Positions 11,501 to 19,505 of a stretch of 64,000 nucleotides of DNA are shown one piece after another (the first letter of the stretch is position 1; every line of letters starts with the position of its first letter). The position numbers and the translations under genes are program-made. The notes below the pieces were generated by a model that searched no databases, was not told the origin of the DNA, and saw only the letters and a program-made list of their open reading frames with translations. The stretch spans positions 185,804 through 249,803 of the forward strand of contig NZ_JACAQA010000010.1 of assembly GCF_013385425.1 (NCBI RefSeq). Reading direction: 5' to 3'. The DNA comes from Pseudomonas gingeri. Its GTDB lineage: Bacteria; Pseudomonadota; Gammaproteobacteria; Pseudomonadales; Pseudomonadaceae.

Positions 11501-12216
11501 TCCCGGTGTCGCCCGACATGCTGGTGATCGCCCCCAGCCCGCAGCGCGAGAAAGTCCTGGAGGCCGCCGCGACACTGGCCGAACTGACGACCTATCTGAA
11601 CACCGAGTATCAGAGGTTCGGCGGGCGTTCGGCAGGATTCTGGAGTGCCCACCCCGCCGACGGCTTGTTCGGCAACGAACAGTGCTATGGCGATTATCTG
11701 CGGGCGCAATACCGGCTGGAGGTGCAGCGCGCGCGCCTGCAAGGCGGCTACTCGGACACCGCCTACCCAATGATGTTGCAACTGCTGCCCCGGCACGAAC
11801 GCGAGCACCCGGCTCCGGGCCCACGCCAAGTCCAGGTGCACCGTTTGAGCATCAACGGCTATCCCTCCGATGACATCCTGGTACTCGGTGATCCCCAGCA
11901 GGGCACGCTGTTGTTGTGGGTGCCGACATCAACCCCGGCATTGAGCGAGTTCAGTGGCGTCAGCGGGCTCAAGGCCCGTGTGCAAAGATTGGCCGCCGCA
12001 GACGCGACGCGCCAGGAGCTACAGGAACACTTCCCGCGCAGCTGTCGCGCCAGTAGTCACAGTGCCCTCTGGGGCTATACCGGAACGGACGAGGCGCTGG
12101 AAAAACTCGGGGACAACGGCGACTGGACGATGATCCAGATCGACCGCTACCCCATCGATGACGATGATGTGTTTGCCGCGCTGGCCCGCCTCAAACGCCA
12201 GAGCGAAGGAGGCTGA
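5578..12216 (+). CDS. Giant toxin-like protein: DUF6543-type N-terminus, inactive permuted OTU-like domain, TcdA/TcdB-type pore region
   Basis: 2212 aa from ATG 5578. The N-terminal ~650 residues are of the Pseudomonas large 'dermonecrotic toxin domain' type. Residues ~725-860 are clearly homologous to the permuted OTU-like segment of the divergent 1553-aa protein. N-H-Y is kept (His798), but at the same 18-residue spacing the D-G-N-C motif is replaced by G-E-D-S (Ser816), so protease activity is unlikely. An F-box-like LPAEIRQIVDRY begins at 939. Residues ~1450-1640 are long Gly/Ala/Leu-rich hydrophobic stretches (around LAGLGLGASSLVSVFFAK), as in the TcdA/TcdB translocation domain and in insecticidal Mcf/FitD-like toxins. 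The remaining ~570 residues are unassigned. There is no signal peptide. The stop lies 17 bp from the convergent pagL stop. I infer a contact-dependent or ingested toxin; the domain order is seen, the role is not. Confidence 0.75.
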   Translation: MKTLDPPRISPPGAADSPPAPIDTAQLQSQLLLSLNSANAQVAALLDELPRPAMPEVNPTTDKTEQIRQLQQAYLAQLQRFWTQPNSATDGLPADQWLALTLETQLRTEAQLRGVDGTLDADDRQLIDQVLDLPTREQRESALPVLPVVYRPGVYCIAFLEENTSAPTPWPGAFVITSRDGAVLQGSDPDPKQFKGKKAVEIHSDLGPVVLYTLEYGLETFASLRILHTTLLVRTGQKIADRFSASDDKHENLFAWQVRSLRNAQQRQVNDVFAASPADASQAMLERLEAAADLRDVLDIGTRVNRRAQALQYSIWRQVFKAADRQDWQRYSTAAGRVQAGRLALALALINVLPPTSPNDSYDGPIIPDQAALEAIVQALSEQPSASASATAQRAQAIRDTWQYANAACLQLALLDATLRGRIARRQRQWVQVVLDYPTPATRPTIGTHVISANALGLWVHHKNAQSTLHIIGGGVLAITSADPDDPSVVLHTPDSADDNDLKVLSQRGDLDRYFQEPPWRDYVAARLRKSSTPTLQSPPPANAAHVQLIPMPGNVHQCLYEIQRDALIEQARHRLPDGTASNRQALIDQWAFGNVVAQKNAGLISTFLPAKAWLPRIRATGQTDIAVQPGSRATDRQGTTSTDTLPPASTDIATPVSRTGADGKTLLTAGPVLQAMPQPRQTLGTVRLRLRGGAPTGPSLGGRLPPAVSARLSTLAGLIRLGSWNSQVMDIIAPLMPSLAEWPQDSNLVIIDARDPGFGWSVRYRQGLREDTYGYRVNPELFGALHDVVLYRYSPNHYRVWLDGNPVDVPAGEDSFFHAVALSLNQDHEPDTFTVERLRNAAADHIEHNPDIAPFVTAEHLPLYAQALEHCLELNIWLGDSSYRELTAILKGAANPYGLFQPAIRYLETTLPARSQRIRAAVDDAFNSVRERHDLRPLPAEIRQIVDRYIDSDPRPELSLWVDEPRRRRLLETLLNGPSQAADIDFLTHHTFIFNDSVRHILLEYGVTATQLRLYAAQHLGNQISARRDLIRAVLGRVPALLERVDIIFSSANLTPPLEEGLNTNQIAHLLHDPQISTDRLRLIARCADAGIIRINLLENADGIKSLTDDVLSRLLGHQQELLAVARQMGFQEIAPLLLPFKTNATAWSRHCFRSAYLANARLQLLLDTPELFTLLRKKSGRVVDKMWTQLTSNTHDNARIRYALANPFHTLSSLAQLNRVLNAALPNTGEAGPSTQSQPAWLRGYEMRSRSALDPTGPDARGLYLTPDGRTYILYEGLRYEVRAFRDRFRIIHATEGFRRSTYEVQRRTDGSWQIMDTPGLGGDVRRPYPAISEQSRMQRNAFAELGQAAQQEWQRLGADSAVSGRVPDLNAIESRAAGDTLELIGPAGAPRQHLELEKDSALARLSARIRDTVDTLHHDFEFQDGQMLPRPGVTHHEVVHGLAQLDGLNSLNTGFALLLLNSGRRHVLSTELASAVQVQFYTQLAQVVAGVACDGKILAQAIYLGLKEAGHLGTESISLLDKAGRVISLGGKTLTLGGLLAAGNALLLLASLGVDSYLLAHAESAEEKATYGTNVGLDTLALGTVLAGFAEGAEFLGPLSIPLAGLGLGASSLVSVFFAKAHKVLATGEQFIREIQAYRSGYIEDPESHALRMAGPVVVTHLDQRNGQVYLGSPKIYAVDNSHSGDPRVILDEQQAIDVGQVLELPGQRPLPVSESLRTLHLPGTPEHTYLPQYGWLVGATQRNDAELQLFKALEQKTQGKFIETEWVAAFQKVVEKLEPRYHATRIRVSLGQVAPPLVMDDLAEGGRYLRYDIEGQGSQYDLYLSDGATINLSSCATSRPSTWVLHTDHLSRPDDIRLEPGRLTVGGVVVQVQDKEVLYAVNKLDEAFRLDLAGGRCTLATLSARDHENIDTLVQRLQALQGRQQLGAPVPIEDLSVPECPGRGIYYRPTDGSFAAIPVDGEDHGDELYQIPVSPDMLVIAPSPQREKVLEAAATLAELTTYLNTEYQRFGGRSAGFWSAHPADGLFGNEQCYGDYLRAQYRLEVQRARLQGGYSDTAYPMMLQLLPRHEREHPAPGPRQVQVHRLSINGYPSDDILVLGDPQQGTLLLWVPTSTPALSEFSGVSGLKARVQRLAAADATRQELQEHFPRSCRASSHSALWGYTGTDEALEKLGDNGDWTMIQIDRYPIDDDDVFAALARLKRQSEGG

Positions 12217-12233
12217 CGCCGAACGAACGGCCG

Positions 12234-12749
12234 TTACAACGGCATCGTGTAGTGCAAGGCGTAGCTTTCGATGCCCTCGTTCGGCGTGCGGATACCGGCA
12301 TTGGAATAATGGGTCGCGCGGATCCCCACTTCATGCCCGCCGGCGAAGCGCAGGCCGAAGCCCAAGCGGTCCTCGAAGAGGAAGGCCGAGCCCAGCTTGT
12401 TGCCTTCCACTTCGGTGTGGGCAAACAGGGCGACACCTATCCCCGCCTCGATATAGGGTTTGATCGATGCCCCGGAAAATTCGTAGACGAATACGGGGGA
12501 GAACGACAGGCTGTGATTGCCGGGACTCTTGTCGCCTTTCCAGTAGGTGTAGGCACCGCTCCAGTAGCCGGTCAGGCGGCCTGCGTCGCTTTGCAGCCAG
12601 CCTTTGTCCCAGTCCGATTGCAGGCCCAGGCGATAGGACCGGGTCGAATCGCTCGTCTGGCCAACGGAGAACTCGACACCGGCCGCCTGTGCCATGGTGC
12701 CATACCCCAGGGCGACCGCAAGCGCAGCCAAGCAGAACAATTTCTTCAT
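12234..12749 (-). CDS. pagL: PagL-type lipid A 3-O-deacylase
   Basis: 171 aa. Residues 1-22 form a signal peptide (cut near AQA-AG); the rest is a small outer-membrane beta-barrel rich in alternating aromatic residues. The PagL signature HYSNAGI is present. By the spacing known for the P. aeruginosa enzyme, His147, Ser149 and Glu161 would be the catalytic triad. PagL removes the 3-O-linked acyl chain of lipid A in the outer membrane and changes how LPS is sensed. It is downstream of, and collinear with, murI (110-bp gap) but functionally unrelated; a promoter could lie in that gap. The start ATG 12749 directly precedes the signal peptide; longer frames upstream are the shadow of murI. Confidence 0.88.
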   Translation of the reverse strand: MKKLFCLAALAVALGYGTMAQAAGVEFSVGQTSDSTRSYRLGLQSDWDKGWLQSDAGRLTGYWSGAYTYWKGDKSPGNHSLSFSPVFVYEFSGASIKPYIEAGIGVALFAHTEVEGNKLGSAFLFEDRLGFGLRFAGGHEVGIRATHYSNAGIRTPNEGIESYALHYTMPL

Positions 12750-12859
12750 GAGAAATATCCTATTTCCAACGCATTTCAGGTGCGACCAACAAGCTCCTCG
12801 CAATGAAAGCTTGGCGTTAAGCCTGGGTTCACCAGGGATTCGCCGCTCTACGCCGACGT

Positions 12860-13651
12860 TTACCCTGTGAAGCTTTGCACAACCCCGGACTTCTGCCAGA
12901 GCAGCGGCAGAATTTTCCTGAAGTGATCCGGATCGGCGCTGGTCCAGAATTGCGCGTCGCGCGCAGGTCCCGGGGACAGCAGGTCGCGCGCTTCCAACAG
13001 GCGCTGAAGTTGCCGGGCCACGGCGGCGCCGGTGTCGATCAGGCTGATGGACGCCGGAATCATCTCCAGCAGCAGCGGCTTGAGGAAGGGATAGTGGGTG
13101 CAGCCGAGGATGATGGTGTCGCAGCCCGCCGCCAGCAAAGGGTCGACATAGCTGCGCAGCAACTGGCGCAAGGCCTCGCTGTGCAAATCGCCGTCTTCGA
13201 TCATTTCCACCAGGCCGGGACAAGGCTGGGTGATCACCCGTACATCGTTGGCAAAGCGGTCGAGCAAGGCGGCGAACTTGGCGCTTTGCAAGGTCCCGGT
13301 GGTTGCCAGCACGCCGACCACACCACTGCGAGTGGCCGCCGCCGCGGGTTTGACCGCCGGTTCCATGGCCACCAGCGGCCAATCCGGGTAACGCTGGCGC
13401 AAATCGGCGGCCGCCGCCACCGTGGCGGTATTGCAGGCAATCACCAGGGCCTTGGCGCCCTGCTCGCGAAGGAAGCCGGAGATCACCGCGCAGCGCTGGC
13501 GAATATATTCCGGGCTTTTTTCGCCGTAGGGGATATGGCCGCAGTCGGCGACATAGAGCAGCGACTCGTTGGGCAACAGGACCTGGATTTCATTGAGCAC
13601 CGACAGGCCGCCGATGCCAGAGTCGAACACCGCAACCGGTGCGTCACGCAT
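12860..13651 (-). CDS. murI: Glutamate racemase
   Basis: 263 aa, normal length. It converts L-Glu to D-Glu for peptidoglycan. Both catalytic cysteines are visible: ACNTAT (Cys73) and GCTHYP (Cys184). The N-terminal VFDSGIGGLSV substrate loop is also present. The start ATG 13651 (MRDAPVAVFDSG) overlaps the end of moeB by 8 bp, indicating translational coupling in the hemA-prfA-prmC-moeB-murI operon. Confidence 0.96.
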   Translation of the reverse strand: MRDAPVAVFDSGIGGLSVLNEIQVLLPNESLLYVADCGHIPYGEKSPEYIRQRCAVISGFLREQGAKALVIACNTATVAAAADLRQRYPDWPLVAMEPAVKPAAAATRSGVVGVLATTGTLQSAKFAALLDRFANDVRVITQPCPGLVEMIEDGDLHSEALRQLLRSYVDPLLAAGCDTIILGCTHYPFLKPLLLEMIPASISLIDTGAAVARQLQRLLEARDLLSPGPARDAQFWTSADPDHFRKILPLLWQKSGVVQSFTG

Positions 13652-14399
13652 GGCCACCCCCACAGACGCTGCATTGCGGATCGCGCTTGACCCGCAGTTC
13701 ACGGAATTTCGTGCCCAGGGCATCGATCAGCAGCAGGCGGCCGACCAGCGGCTCGCCGAAACCGGCGAGCAATTTCAAGGCTTCCAGGGCTTGCAGGCTG
13801 CCGACCAGGCCGACCAGCGGGCCGATGACGCCGGCTTCACTGCAGGTCAGTTCGGCTTCGCTGCCGTGCCCGTACAAGCAGTGGTAGCAGGGGCTTTCCG
13901 GACGCCGCGGATCGAACACCGAGAGTTGCCCCTCAAGGCGAATCGCCGCGCCGCTCACCAGCGGCTTGCCGGCGGCGACACAGGCAGCGTTGACCGCCTC
14001 GCGGGTGGCGAAGTTGTCGCAGCAGTCGAGCACCAGGTCCACCGCCGCCACTGCGACACCGAGGGAATCCGCGTCAAGGGCGTGGCGATGGGCGACCAGG
14101 GTCACTTCAGGATTGATCGCCGCCAACCGGCGCAGCGCCGAATCGACCTTGGTCGTACCGATGCTGGCGGTGTCATGGATGATCTGGCGTTGCAGGTTGG
14201 TCAGCTCGACCGTGTCGAAGTCCGCCAGATGCAGTTCGCCGACCCCGGCGGCCGCCAGGTAAAGCGCCACCGGGGCGCCAAGACCGCCAAGACCGACGAT
14301 CAGCACCCGGCTGTTTTTCAGACGCAACTGGCCGTCGATATCGACCTGTTGCAACAGGATCTGCCGGCTATAGCGCAACAGCTCCTGGTCACTCAGCAC
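13644..14399 (-). CDS. moeB: MoeB/ThiF-family adenylyltransferase
   Basis: 251 aa. This is an E1-like enzyme that adenylates the C-terminal glycine of a ubiquitin-like sulfur carrier (MoaD or ThiS) for molybdopterin or thiamine synthesis. The nucleotide-binding GLGGLGAPVALYLAAAGVG, the NLQRQ segment and two zinc-binding Cys pairs (CYHC and CSVC) are seen. It overlaps prmC by 7 bp upstream and murI by 8 bp downstream. The prmC-moeB linkage is conserved in Pseudomonas. Family members are hard to assign to MoaD versus ThiS by sequence alone. Confidence 0.93.
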   Translation of the reverse strand: MLSDQELLRYSRQILLQQVDIDGQLRLKNSRVLIVGLGGLGAPVALYLAAAGVGELHLADFDTVELTNLQRQIIHDTASIGTTKVDSALRRLAAINPEVTLVAHRHALDADSLGVAVAAVDLVLDCCDNFATREAVNAACVAAGKPLVSGAAIRLEGQLSVFDPRRPESPCYHCLYGHGSEAELTCSEAGVIGPLVGLVGSLQALEALKLLAGFGEPLVGRLLLIDALGTKFRELRVKRDPQCSVCGGGHA

Positions 14400-15223
14400 G
14401 ATAGGCGCCCCAGACTGATGCGTTGATGGCCGCCCAGGTCAGTGCGGCTGTGGACGTCGCTGAAACCTTGCGCCGAGAGCAACTCACGCACGGCTTCAGC
14501 CTGATCGTAACCATGTTCGAGCATCAACCAGCCGTTGGCCTCCAGGTGCGCGGGCGCCTGGGCGATGATCAGGCGCAGGTCGTCCAGGCCATCGGCACCG
14601 GCCACCAGGGCGCTGGCCGGCTCGAAACGCACATCGCCCTGGGCCAGGTGCGGGTCGCTCGAAGCGATGTACGGCGGGTTGCTGATAATCAGTTGAAAAC
14701 GCTGGCCATCCAGGGCGCTGAACCAATGGCTGCTCAGCACCGTGGCATTGTTCAGCCCCAGGCGCTGGCGATTGCGTTCGGCCAGGGCCACCGCTTCCGG
14801 CACGCGGTCCACCGCCGTCACCTGCCAGGCCGGACGTTCATTGGCCAGGGCCAATGCAATCGCGCCGCTGCCGGTGCCGAGATCGAGCACCCGGGCCGGA
14901 GTTGCCGGCAACAGCTCAAGGGCGGCTTCCACCAGCAGTTCGGTGTCCGGGCGCGGAATCAGGGTATGCGGCGCCACTTCCAGGTCCAGCTTCCAGAAGC
15001 CCTGCTGGCCGAGGATATAGGCCACCGGCTCGCCACCGCGACGGCGCTCCAGGAAGTCGGAAAAGGCCAGCGCGGCTTCGCTGCTGACGATTTTTTCCGG
15101 CCAGGTGTGCAGGTAACTGCGGGATTTGCCCAGGGCCGCCGCCAACAGCAGTTCGGCGTCCAGGCGCGCGGTCGGCGAGTCAGGCAGGTCGGCGGCGCGT
15201 AGCAGACTGGCAATAATGGTCAT
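14393..15223 (-). CDS. prmC: Release factor N5-glutamine methyltransferase
   Basis: 276 aa. It methylates the glutamine of the GGQ motif of RF1/RF2 using S-adenosylmethionine. An N-terminal helical domain is followed by a Rossmann methyltransferase fold with LDLGTGSGAIALAL and the diagnostic SNPPYI motif. Its start codon abuts the stop of prfA, which encodes its substrate, so the two are co-translated. It overlaps moeB by 7 bp. Confidence 0.96.
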   Translation of the reverse strand: MTIIASLLRAADLPDSPTARLDAELLLAAALGKSRSYLHTWPEKIVSSEAALAFSDFLERRRGGEPVAYILGQQGFWKLDLEVAPHTLIPRPDTELLVEAALELLPATPARVLDLGTGSGAIALALANERPAWQVTAVDRVPEAVALAERNRQRLGLNNATVLSSHWFSALDGQRFQLIISNPPYIASSDPHLAQGDVRFEPASALVAGADGLDDLRLIIAQAPAHLEANGWLMLEHGYDQAEAVRELLSAQGFSDVHSRTDLGGHQRISLGRLSC

Positions 15224-16306
15224 TCAATCACCCAAGGCGGCCAGTTGATCGGCCTGGTATTCGGCCAACAGCGGTTCGATAACGGCTTCCACCCCCCCGG
15301 CCAGGACTTCATCCAGGGAGTACAGGGTCAGGTTGACACGGTGGTCGGTGACCCGGCCCTGTGGAAAGTTGTAGGTACGGATACGTTCGGAGCGATCGCC
15401 TGAGCCTACCAGCAGCTTGCGCTCACTGGCGATGGCATTGGCCGCGGCGCTGGTCTGCTGGTCGTTGAGCTTGGCCGACAGCCAGGACATGGCGCGCGCG
15501 CGGTTCTTGTGCTGGGAACGCTCTTCCTGGCATTCGACCACGATCCCCGAAGGCAAGTGGGTGATGCGGATCGCCGAGTCGGTCTTGTTGACGTGCTGGC
15601 CACCGGCGCCGGAGGAGCGGTAGGTGTCGACGCGCAGGTCCGCCGGGTTGATCTCGATGGCTTCCTGTTCGTCGGGCTCGGGCAATACCGCGACCGTGCA
15701 GGCCGAGGTGTGGATGCGGCCCTGGGATTCGGTGGCCGGTACGCGCTGGACGCGGTGGGCACCGGATTCGAATTTCAGCTTGCCGTAGACATTGTCGCCT
15801 TCGACCCGGGCAATGACTTCTTTATAGCCGCCGTGCTCACCCTCGTTTTCCGAGAGGATTTCCACCCGCCAACCACGCCGCTCGGCATACCGCGAGTACA
15901 TGCGGAACAGATCGCCGGAGAAGATCGCCGCCTCGTCGCCGCCGGTGCCGGCGCGGATTTCGAGAAACACGTTGCGACCGTCGTTGGGATCCTTGGGCAG
16001 CAACATGCGTTGCAGGCTGCCTTCCAGTTCAACCAGCTGTTCCTTGGCCTCGCGGACTTCCTCGACGGCCATTTCGCGCATGTCCGGGTCGTTGTCCTTG
16101 AGCAGCGCCTGGGCGCCTTCGAGGTCGGACTGGACCTTCAACACCTGCTTGTAGGCCGTGACAATCGGCTCGACTTCGGCGTACTCCTTGGAATAGGCGC
16201 GGAACTTGTTCTGATCGGAAATGACTTCGCCATCGCCGAGCAAGGCGGTCAGTTCCTCGAAACGGTCCTGGAGGATGTCCAGCTTATTGAGCAGTGACGC
16301 TTTCAT
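15224..16306 (-). CDS. prfA: Peptide chain release factor 1
   Basis: 360 aa, full length. RF1 reads UAA and UAG. The PAT tripeptide (RVPATESQG) that recognises the stop codon and the GAGGQHVNKTDSAIR segment with the GGQ hydrolysis motif are both intact. The start ATG at 16306 overlaps the hemA stop by 4 bp (ATGA), so translation is coupled to hemA. prmC follows with no gap. Confidence 0.98.
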   Translation of the reverse strand: MKASLLNKLDILQDRFEELTALLGDGEVISDQNKFRAYSKEYAEVEPIVTAYKQVLKVQSDLEGAQALLKDNDPDMREMAVEEVREAKEQLVELEGSLQRMLLPKDPNDGRNVFLEIRAGTGGDEAAIFSGDLFRMYSRYAERRGWRVEILSENEGEHGGYKEVIARVEGDNVYGKLKFESGAHRVQRVPATESQGRIHTSACTVAVLPEPDEQEAIEINPADLRVDTYRSSGAGGQHVNKTDSAIRITHLPSGIVVECQEERSQHKNRARAMSWLSAKLNDQQTSAAANAIASERKLLVGSGDRSERIRTYNFPQGRVTDHRVNLTLYSLDEVLAGGVEAVIEPLLAEYQADQLAALGD

Positions 16307-17592
16307 TGCGGTTTCTTATCCGAAAAGCTATCCGATGAGCCCTCACCGAGGGCAAAGAGTTCCTGGGCCATGGCCAGCGCATCGAGGCGGCCTTCGGCGG
16401 ACAACTTTTTCAGTTGCACGCTGGGCGCATGCATCAACTTGTTGGTCAGGCCACGGGCCAGTTGCATCAGCACCTCTTCGGCGCTGCCGCCGTTGGCCAG
16501 CAGGCGCTGGGCCTTTTGCAGTTCTTCGTCGCGCAGGCGTTCGCTCTGCTGGCGGTAGGCGCGCAACACATCCACCGCGGCCAGCTCGCGCAGGCGCGCC
16601 ATGAAGTCGTCGACGCCGCTGCTCACCAGTTCTTCGGCGGCTTGGGCGGCGCCCTGGCGGCTCTTGAGGTTTTCGGCGACCACTTCGTGGAGATCGTCGA
16701 CGCTATAGAGGTAAACGTCGTCCAACTCGCCGACTTCCGGTTCGATATCCCGGGGTACGGCGATATCCACCATGAAGATCGGCTTGTGCTTGCGCAGCTT
16801 CAAGGCACTTTCCACCGCGCCCTTGCCGAGGATCGGCAACTGGCTGGCGGTGGAACTGATGACGATGTCGCTGTGCACCAGTTCCTGGGGGATGTCGGAC
16901 AGCAACACCGCGTGGGCACCGAACTCTTCGGCGAGGATCTTGGCCCGCTCCAGGGTCCGGTTGGCCACCACGATACGCTTGACGCCCTGCTCGTGCAGGT
17001 GGCGGGCGACCAGGGTGATGGTTTCGCCGGCGCCGATCAGCAACGCACTGCTGCGCTGCAGATCACTGAAAATCTGTTTCGCCAGGCTGACGGCGGCAAA
17101 CGCCACCGACACCGGGTTCTCGCCGATGGCGGTGTCGGTGCGCACCTGCTTGGCGGCGCTGAAGGTGGCCTGGAACAGGCGCCCGAGCAACGGCCCGATG
17201 GTGCCCGCCTCCCGCGCCACGGCATAGGCCGACTTCATCTGGCCGAGAATCTGCGGTTCGCCCAATACCAGCGAATCCAGGCCCGAGGCCACGCGCATCA
17301 TATGACGAACGGCAGCATCGTCTTCGTGCACATAGGCGCAGGCCCGCAGGTCTTCGAGGCTCAGGTGGTGATAATCGGCCAGCCAGCGCAGGACCGTGTC
17401 CGACGTAATGTGCTCCTGCTCGATATACAGTTCACTGCGGTTGCAGGTCGAGAGGATCGCGGCTTCACGGCTGTCGGTGAGGCGACACAGCTGCTGCAGG
17501 GCCTCCACCAATTGCTCGGGGGTAAAAGCCACGCGCTCGCGTACGTCTACGGACGCCGTCTTGTGGTTGATGCCGAGTGCGAGGAAGGCCAT
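16303..17592 (-). CDS. hemA: Glutamyl-tRNA reductase
   Basis: 429 aa. It reduces Glu-tRNA to glutamate-1-semialdehyde, the first committed step of haem synthesis by the C5 pathway. The catalytic cysteine is in STCNRSELY (Cys50), and the NADPH-binding region has LLIGAGETI. The C-terminal helical dimerisation domain is intact. It is the first gene of the minus-strand operon hemA-prfA-prmC-moeB-murI. It is divergent from the TPR lipoprotein gene, with about 185 bp between the starts that must hold both promoters. Confidence 0.97.
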   Translation of the reverse strand: MAFLALGINHKTASVDVRERVAFTPEQLVEALQQLCRLTDSREAAILSTCNRSELYIEQEHITSDTVLRWLADYHHLSLEDLRACAYVHEDDAAVRHMMRVASGLDSLVLGEPQILGQMKSAYAVAREAGTIGPLLGRLFQATFSAAKQVRTDTAIGENPVSVAFAAVSLAKQIFSDLQRSSALLIGAGETITLVARHLHEQGVKRIVVANRTLERAKILAEEFGAHAVLLSDIPQELVHSDIVISSTASQLPILGKGAVESALKLRKHKPIFMVDIAVPRDIEPEVGELDDVYLYSVDDLHEVVAENLKSRQGAAQAAEELVSSGVDDFMARLRELAAVDVLRAYRQQSERLRDEELQKAQRLLANGGSAEEVLMQLARGLTNKLMHAPSVQLKKLSAEGRLDALAMAQELFALGEGSSDSFSDKKPQ

Positions 17593-17776
17593 TCAGGGTC
17601 GCTGATGATGTCGAGAAGCCGACAATTGTCCACCTTCGAATGATTCAGAACAACCATTGCCGACTATTGTCCTAATGTAACGTTGCTATAAGTGTCTGGT
17701 GAGCGTCTCGGGTATGGTTCTGCCCGCCGCTTGTGTCATGATGCCCCGACCCGCAGGTAAGTCGTCCTTCTCCTAT

Positions 17777-19501
17777 ATGAATAGATCCTCCGCGTTGCTC
17801 CTCGCTTTTGTCTTCCTCAGCGGCTGCCAGGCCTTGGCACCCGTGTCGCCGGGGCGTACGCCGCCGGCTGAAGACACCACTCCGGCCCCGGAAAAGCCCA
17901 AGGTCTACAGCTCGTTCACCGAAGATACGGTGTTCAGCCTGTTGAGCGCGGAGCTGGCCGGACAGCGAAATCGTTTCGATATCGCGCTGGATAACTACGT
18001 GACCCAGGCGATCAACACCCAGGATCCGGGGGTTTCCGAGCGCGCTTTCCGGATTGCCGAGTACCTGGGCGCCGACCAGGCGGCCCTCGACACCTCGCTG
18101 ATCTGGGCGAAAAACGCCCCGAATGATCTCGAGGCACAACGCGCGGCCGCCATCCAGCTGGCCCGCAGCGGGCGTTATGACGACTCCATGGTCTATATGG
18201 AGAAGGTCCTGCAAGGCAAGGGCGACACCCATTTCGACTTTCTCGCCCTGTCGGCCGCCGACACCGACCAGGACACCCGCAACGGCCTGAAGAAAAGTTT
18301 CGACCGTCTGCTGGTCAAGCACCCAAAGAACAGCCAGCTGATTTTCGGCAAGGCCCTGTTGCTGCAACAGGACGGCGACACCCAGGCCGCCTTGGCGCTG
18401 CTGGAGAAAAACCCGCCGGAAGACGGCGAAATCGCCCCGATCCTGCTGCGCGCACGCTTGCTGCAAGCGCTCAACCGCGGCAAGGAAGCCTTGCCGATCC
18501 TGGAAAAAAGCATCAAGCAGTACCCGGACGACAAGCGCCTGCGCCTGACTTACGCGCGCATGCTGGTGGAACAGGACCGCATGGCCGACGCCAAGACCCA
18601 GTTCTCCAGCCTGGTGCAGCAATACCCGGAAGATGACGAACTGCGTTTCTCCCTGGCGCTCGTCTGCCTCGAGGCCAAGGCCTGGGATGAAGCCAAGGGT
18701 TACCTGGACGAACTGATCGCCCGCGACAGCCATGTCGACTCGGCGCACCTGAACCTGGGCCGCATCGCCGAAGAGCACAACGACCTGCAGACCGCCCTGG
18801 ATGAATACGCCCAGGTCGGGCCGGGCAACGACTACCTGCCGGCACAACTGCGCCAGACCGATATCCTGGTCACCACCGGGCGCGGCGCCGAGGCATCGAG
18901 CAAACTCAAGACGGCCCGCGACGAGCAGCCGGACTACGCGATCCAGCTTTACCTGATCGAGGCCGAGATCCTCTCCGCCAACCATCAGGGCGATCGTGCC
19001 TGGAGCGTTCTGCAGCAAGCCCTGTTGCAGTACCCCGACGACCTGAACCTGCTTTACACCCGCGCCATGCAGGCGGAAAAGCGTGACGACCTGGCGCAGA
19101 TGGAGAAAGACCTGCGCGCTATCCTCAAGCGCGAACCGGACAATGCCATGGCGTTGAACGCCCTCGGCTATACCCTGTCGGACCGCACCACCCGCTATGC
19201 CGAAGCCAAGGAACTGATCGAGAAGGCCCACCAGCTGAATCCGGAAGATCCGGCCGTGCTCGACAGCCTTGGCTGGGTGAACTTCCGCCTGGGCAACCTC
19301 GACGAAGCCGAACGCCTGCTGCGCCAAGCCCTGGAGCGGTTCCCCGACCAGGAAGTCGCCGCACACCTGGGCGAAGTCCTCTGGGCCAACGGCAAGCAAC
19401 GCGAAGCCAAGCAAATCTGGGGCAAGTTCCTCAAGGATCAGCCCGACAGCCCACTTCTGCGCAGCACCATCAAGCGCCTGACCGGTTCCGAGACTCTTTA
19501 A
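17777..19501 (+). CDS. TPR-repeat lipoprotein
   Basis: 574 aa from ATG 17777. The N-terminus MNRSSALLLAFVFLSGC is a lipoprotein signal with lipobox LSGC (Cys17); an upstream in-frame ATG would hide it, so I reject that start. The mature protein is a tetratricopeptide solenoid. Several 34-residue units are visible, the clearest near the C-terminus (ALNALGYTLSDRT, AVLDSLGWVNFRLGN). It is the conserved Pseudomonas TPR lipoprotein found upstream of lolB (4-bp gap) and divergent from hemA. Role unknown; the anchor and context suggest envelope assembly. Confidence 0.9.
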   Translation: MNRSSALLLAFVFLSGCQALAPVSPGRTPPAEDTTPAPEKPKVYSSFTEDTVFSLLSAELAGQRNRFDIALDNYVTQAINTQDPGVSERAFRIAEYLGADQAALDTSLIWAKNAPNDLEAQRAAAIQLARSGRYDDSMVYMEKVLQGKGDTHFDFLALSAADTDQDTRNGLKKSFDRLLVKHPKNSQLIFGKALLLQQDGDTQAALALLEKNPPEDGEIAPILLRARLLQALNRGKEALPILEKSIKQYPDDKRLRLTYARMLVEQDRMADAKTQFSSLVQQYPEDDELRFSLALVCLEAKAWDEAKGYLDELIARDSHVDSAHLNLGRIAEEHNDLQTALDEYAQVGPGNDYLPAQLRQTDILVTTGRGAEASSKLKTARDEQPDYAIQLYLIEAEILSANHQGDRAWSVLQQALLQYPDDLNLLYTRAMQAEKRDDLAQMEKDLRAILKREPDNAMALNALGYTLSDRTTRYAEAKELIEKAHQLNPEDPAVLDSLGWVNFRLGNLDEAERLLRQALERFPDQEVAAHLGEVLWANGKQREAKQIWGKFLKDQPDSPLLRSTIKRLTGSETL

Positions 19502-19505
19502 GCTT

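Noticed and set aside
12234..13382. 382-aa frame that would fuse sequence opposite murI to pagL
   Set aside because: The N-terminal two thirds is an alternative frame of murI; PagL has its own signal peptide from ATG 12749.
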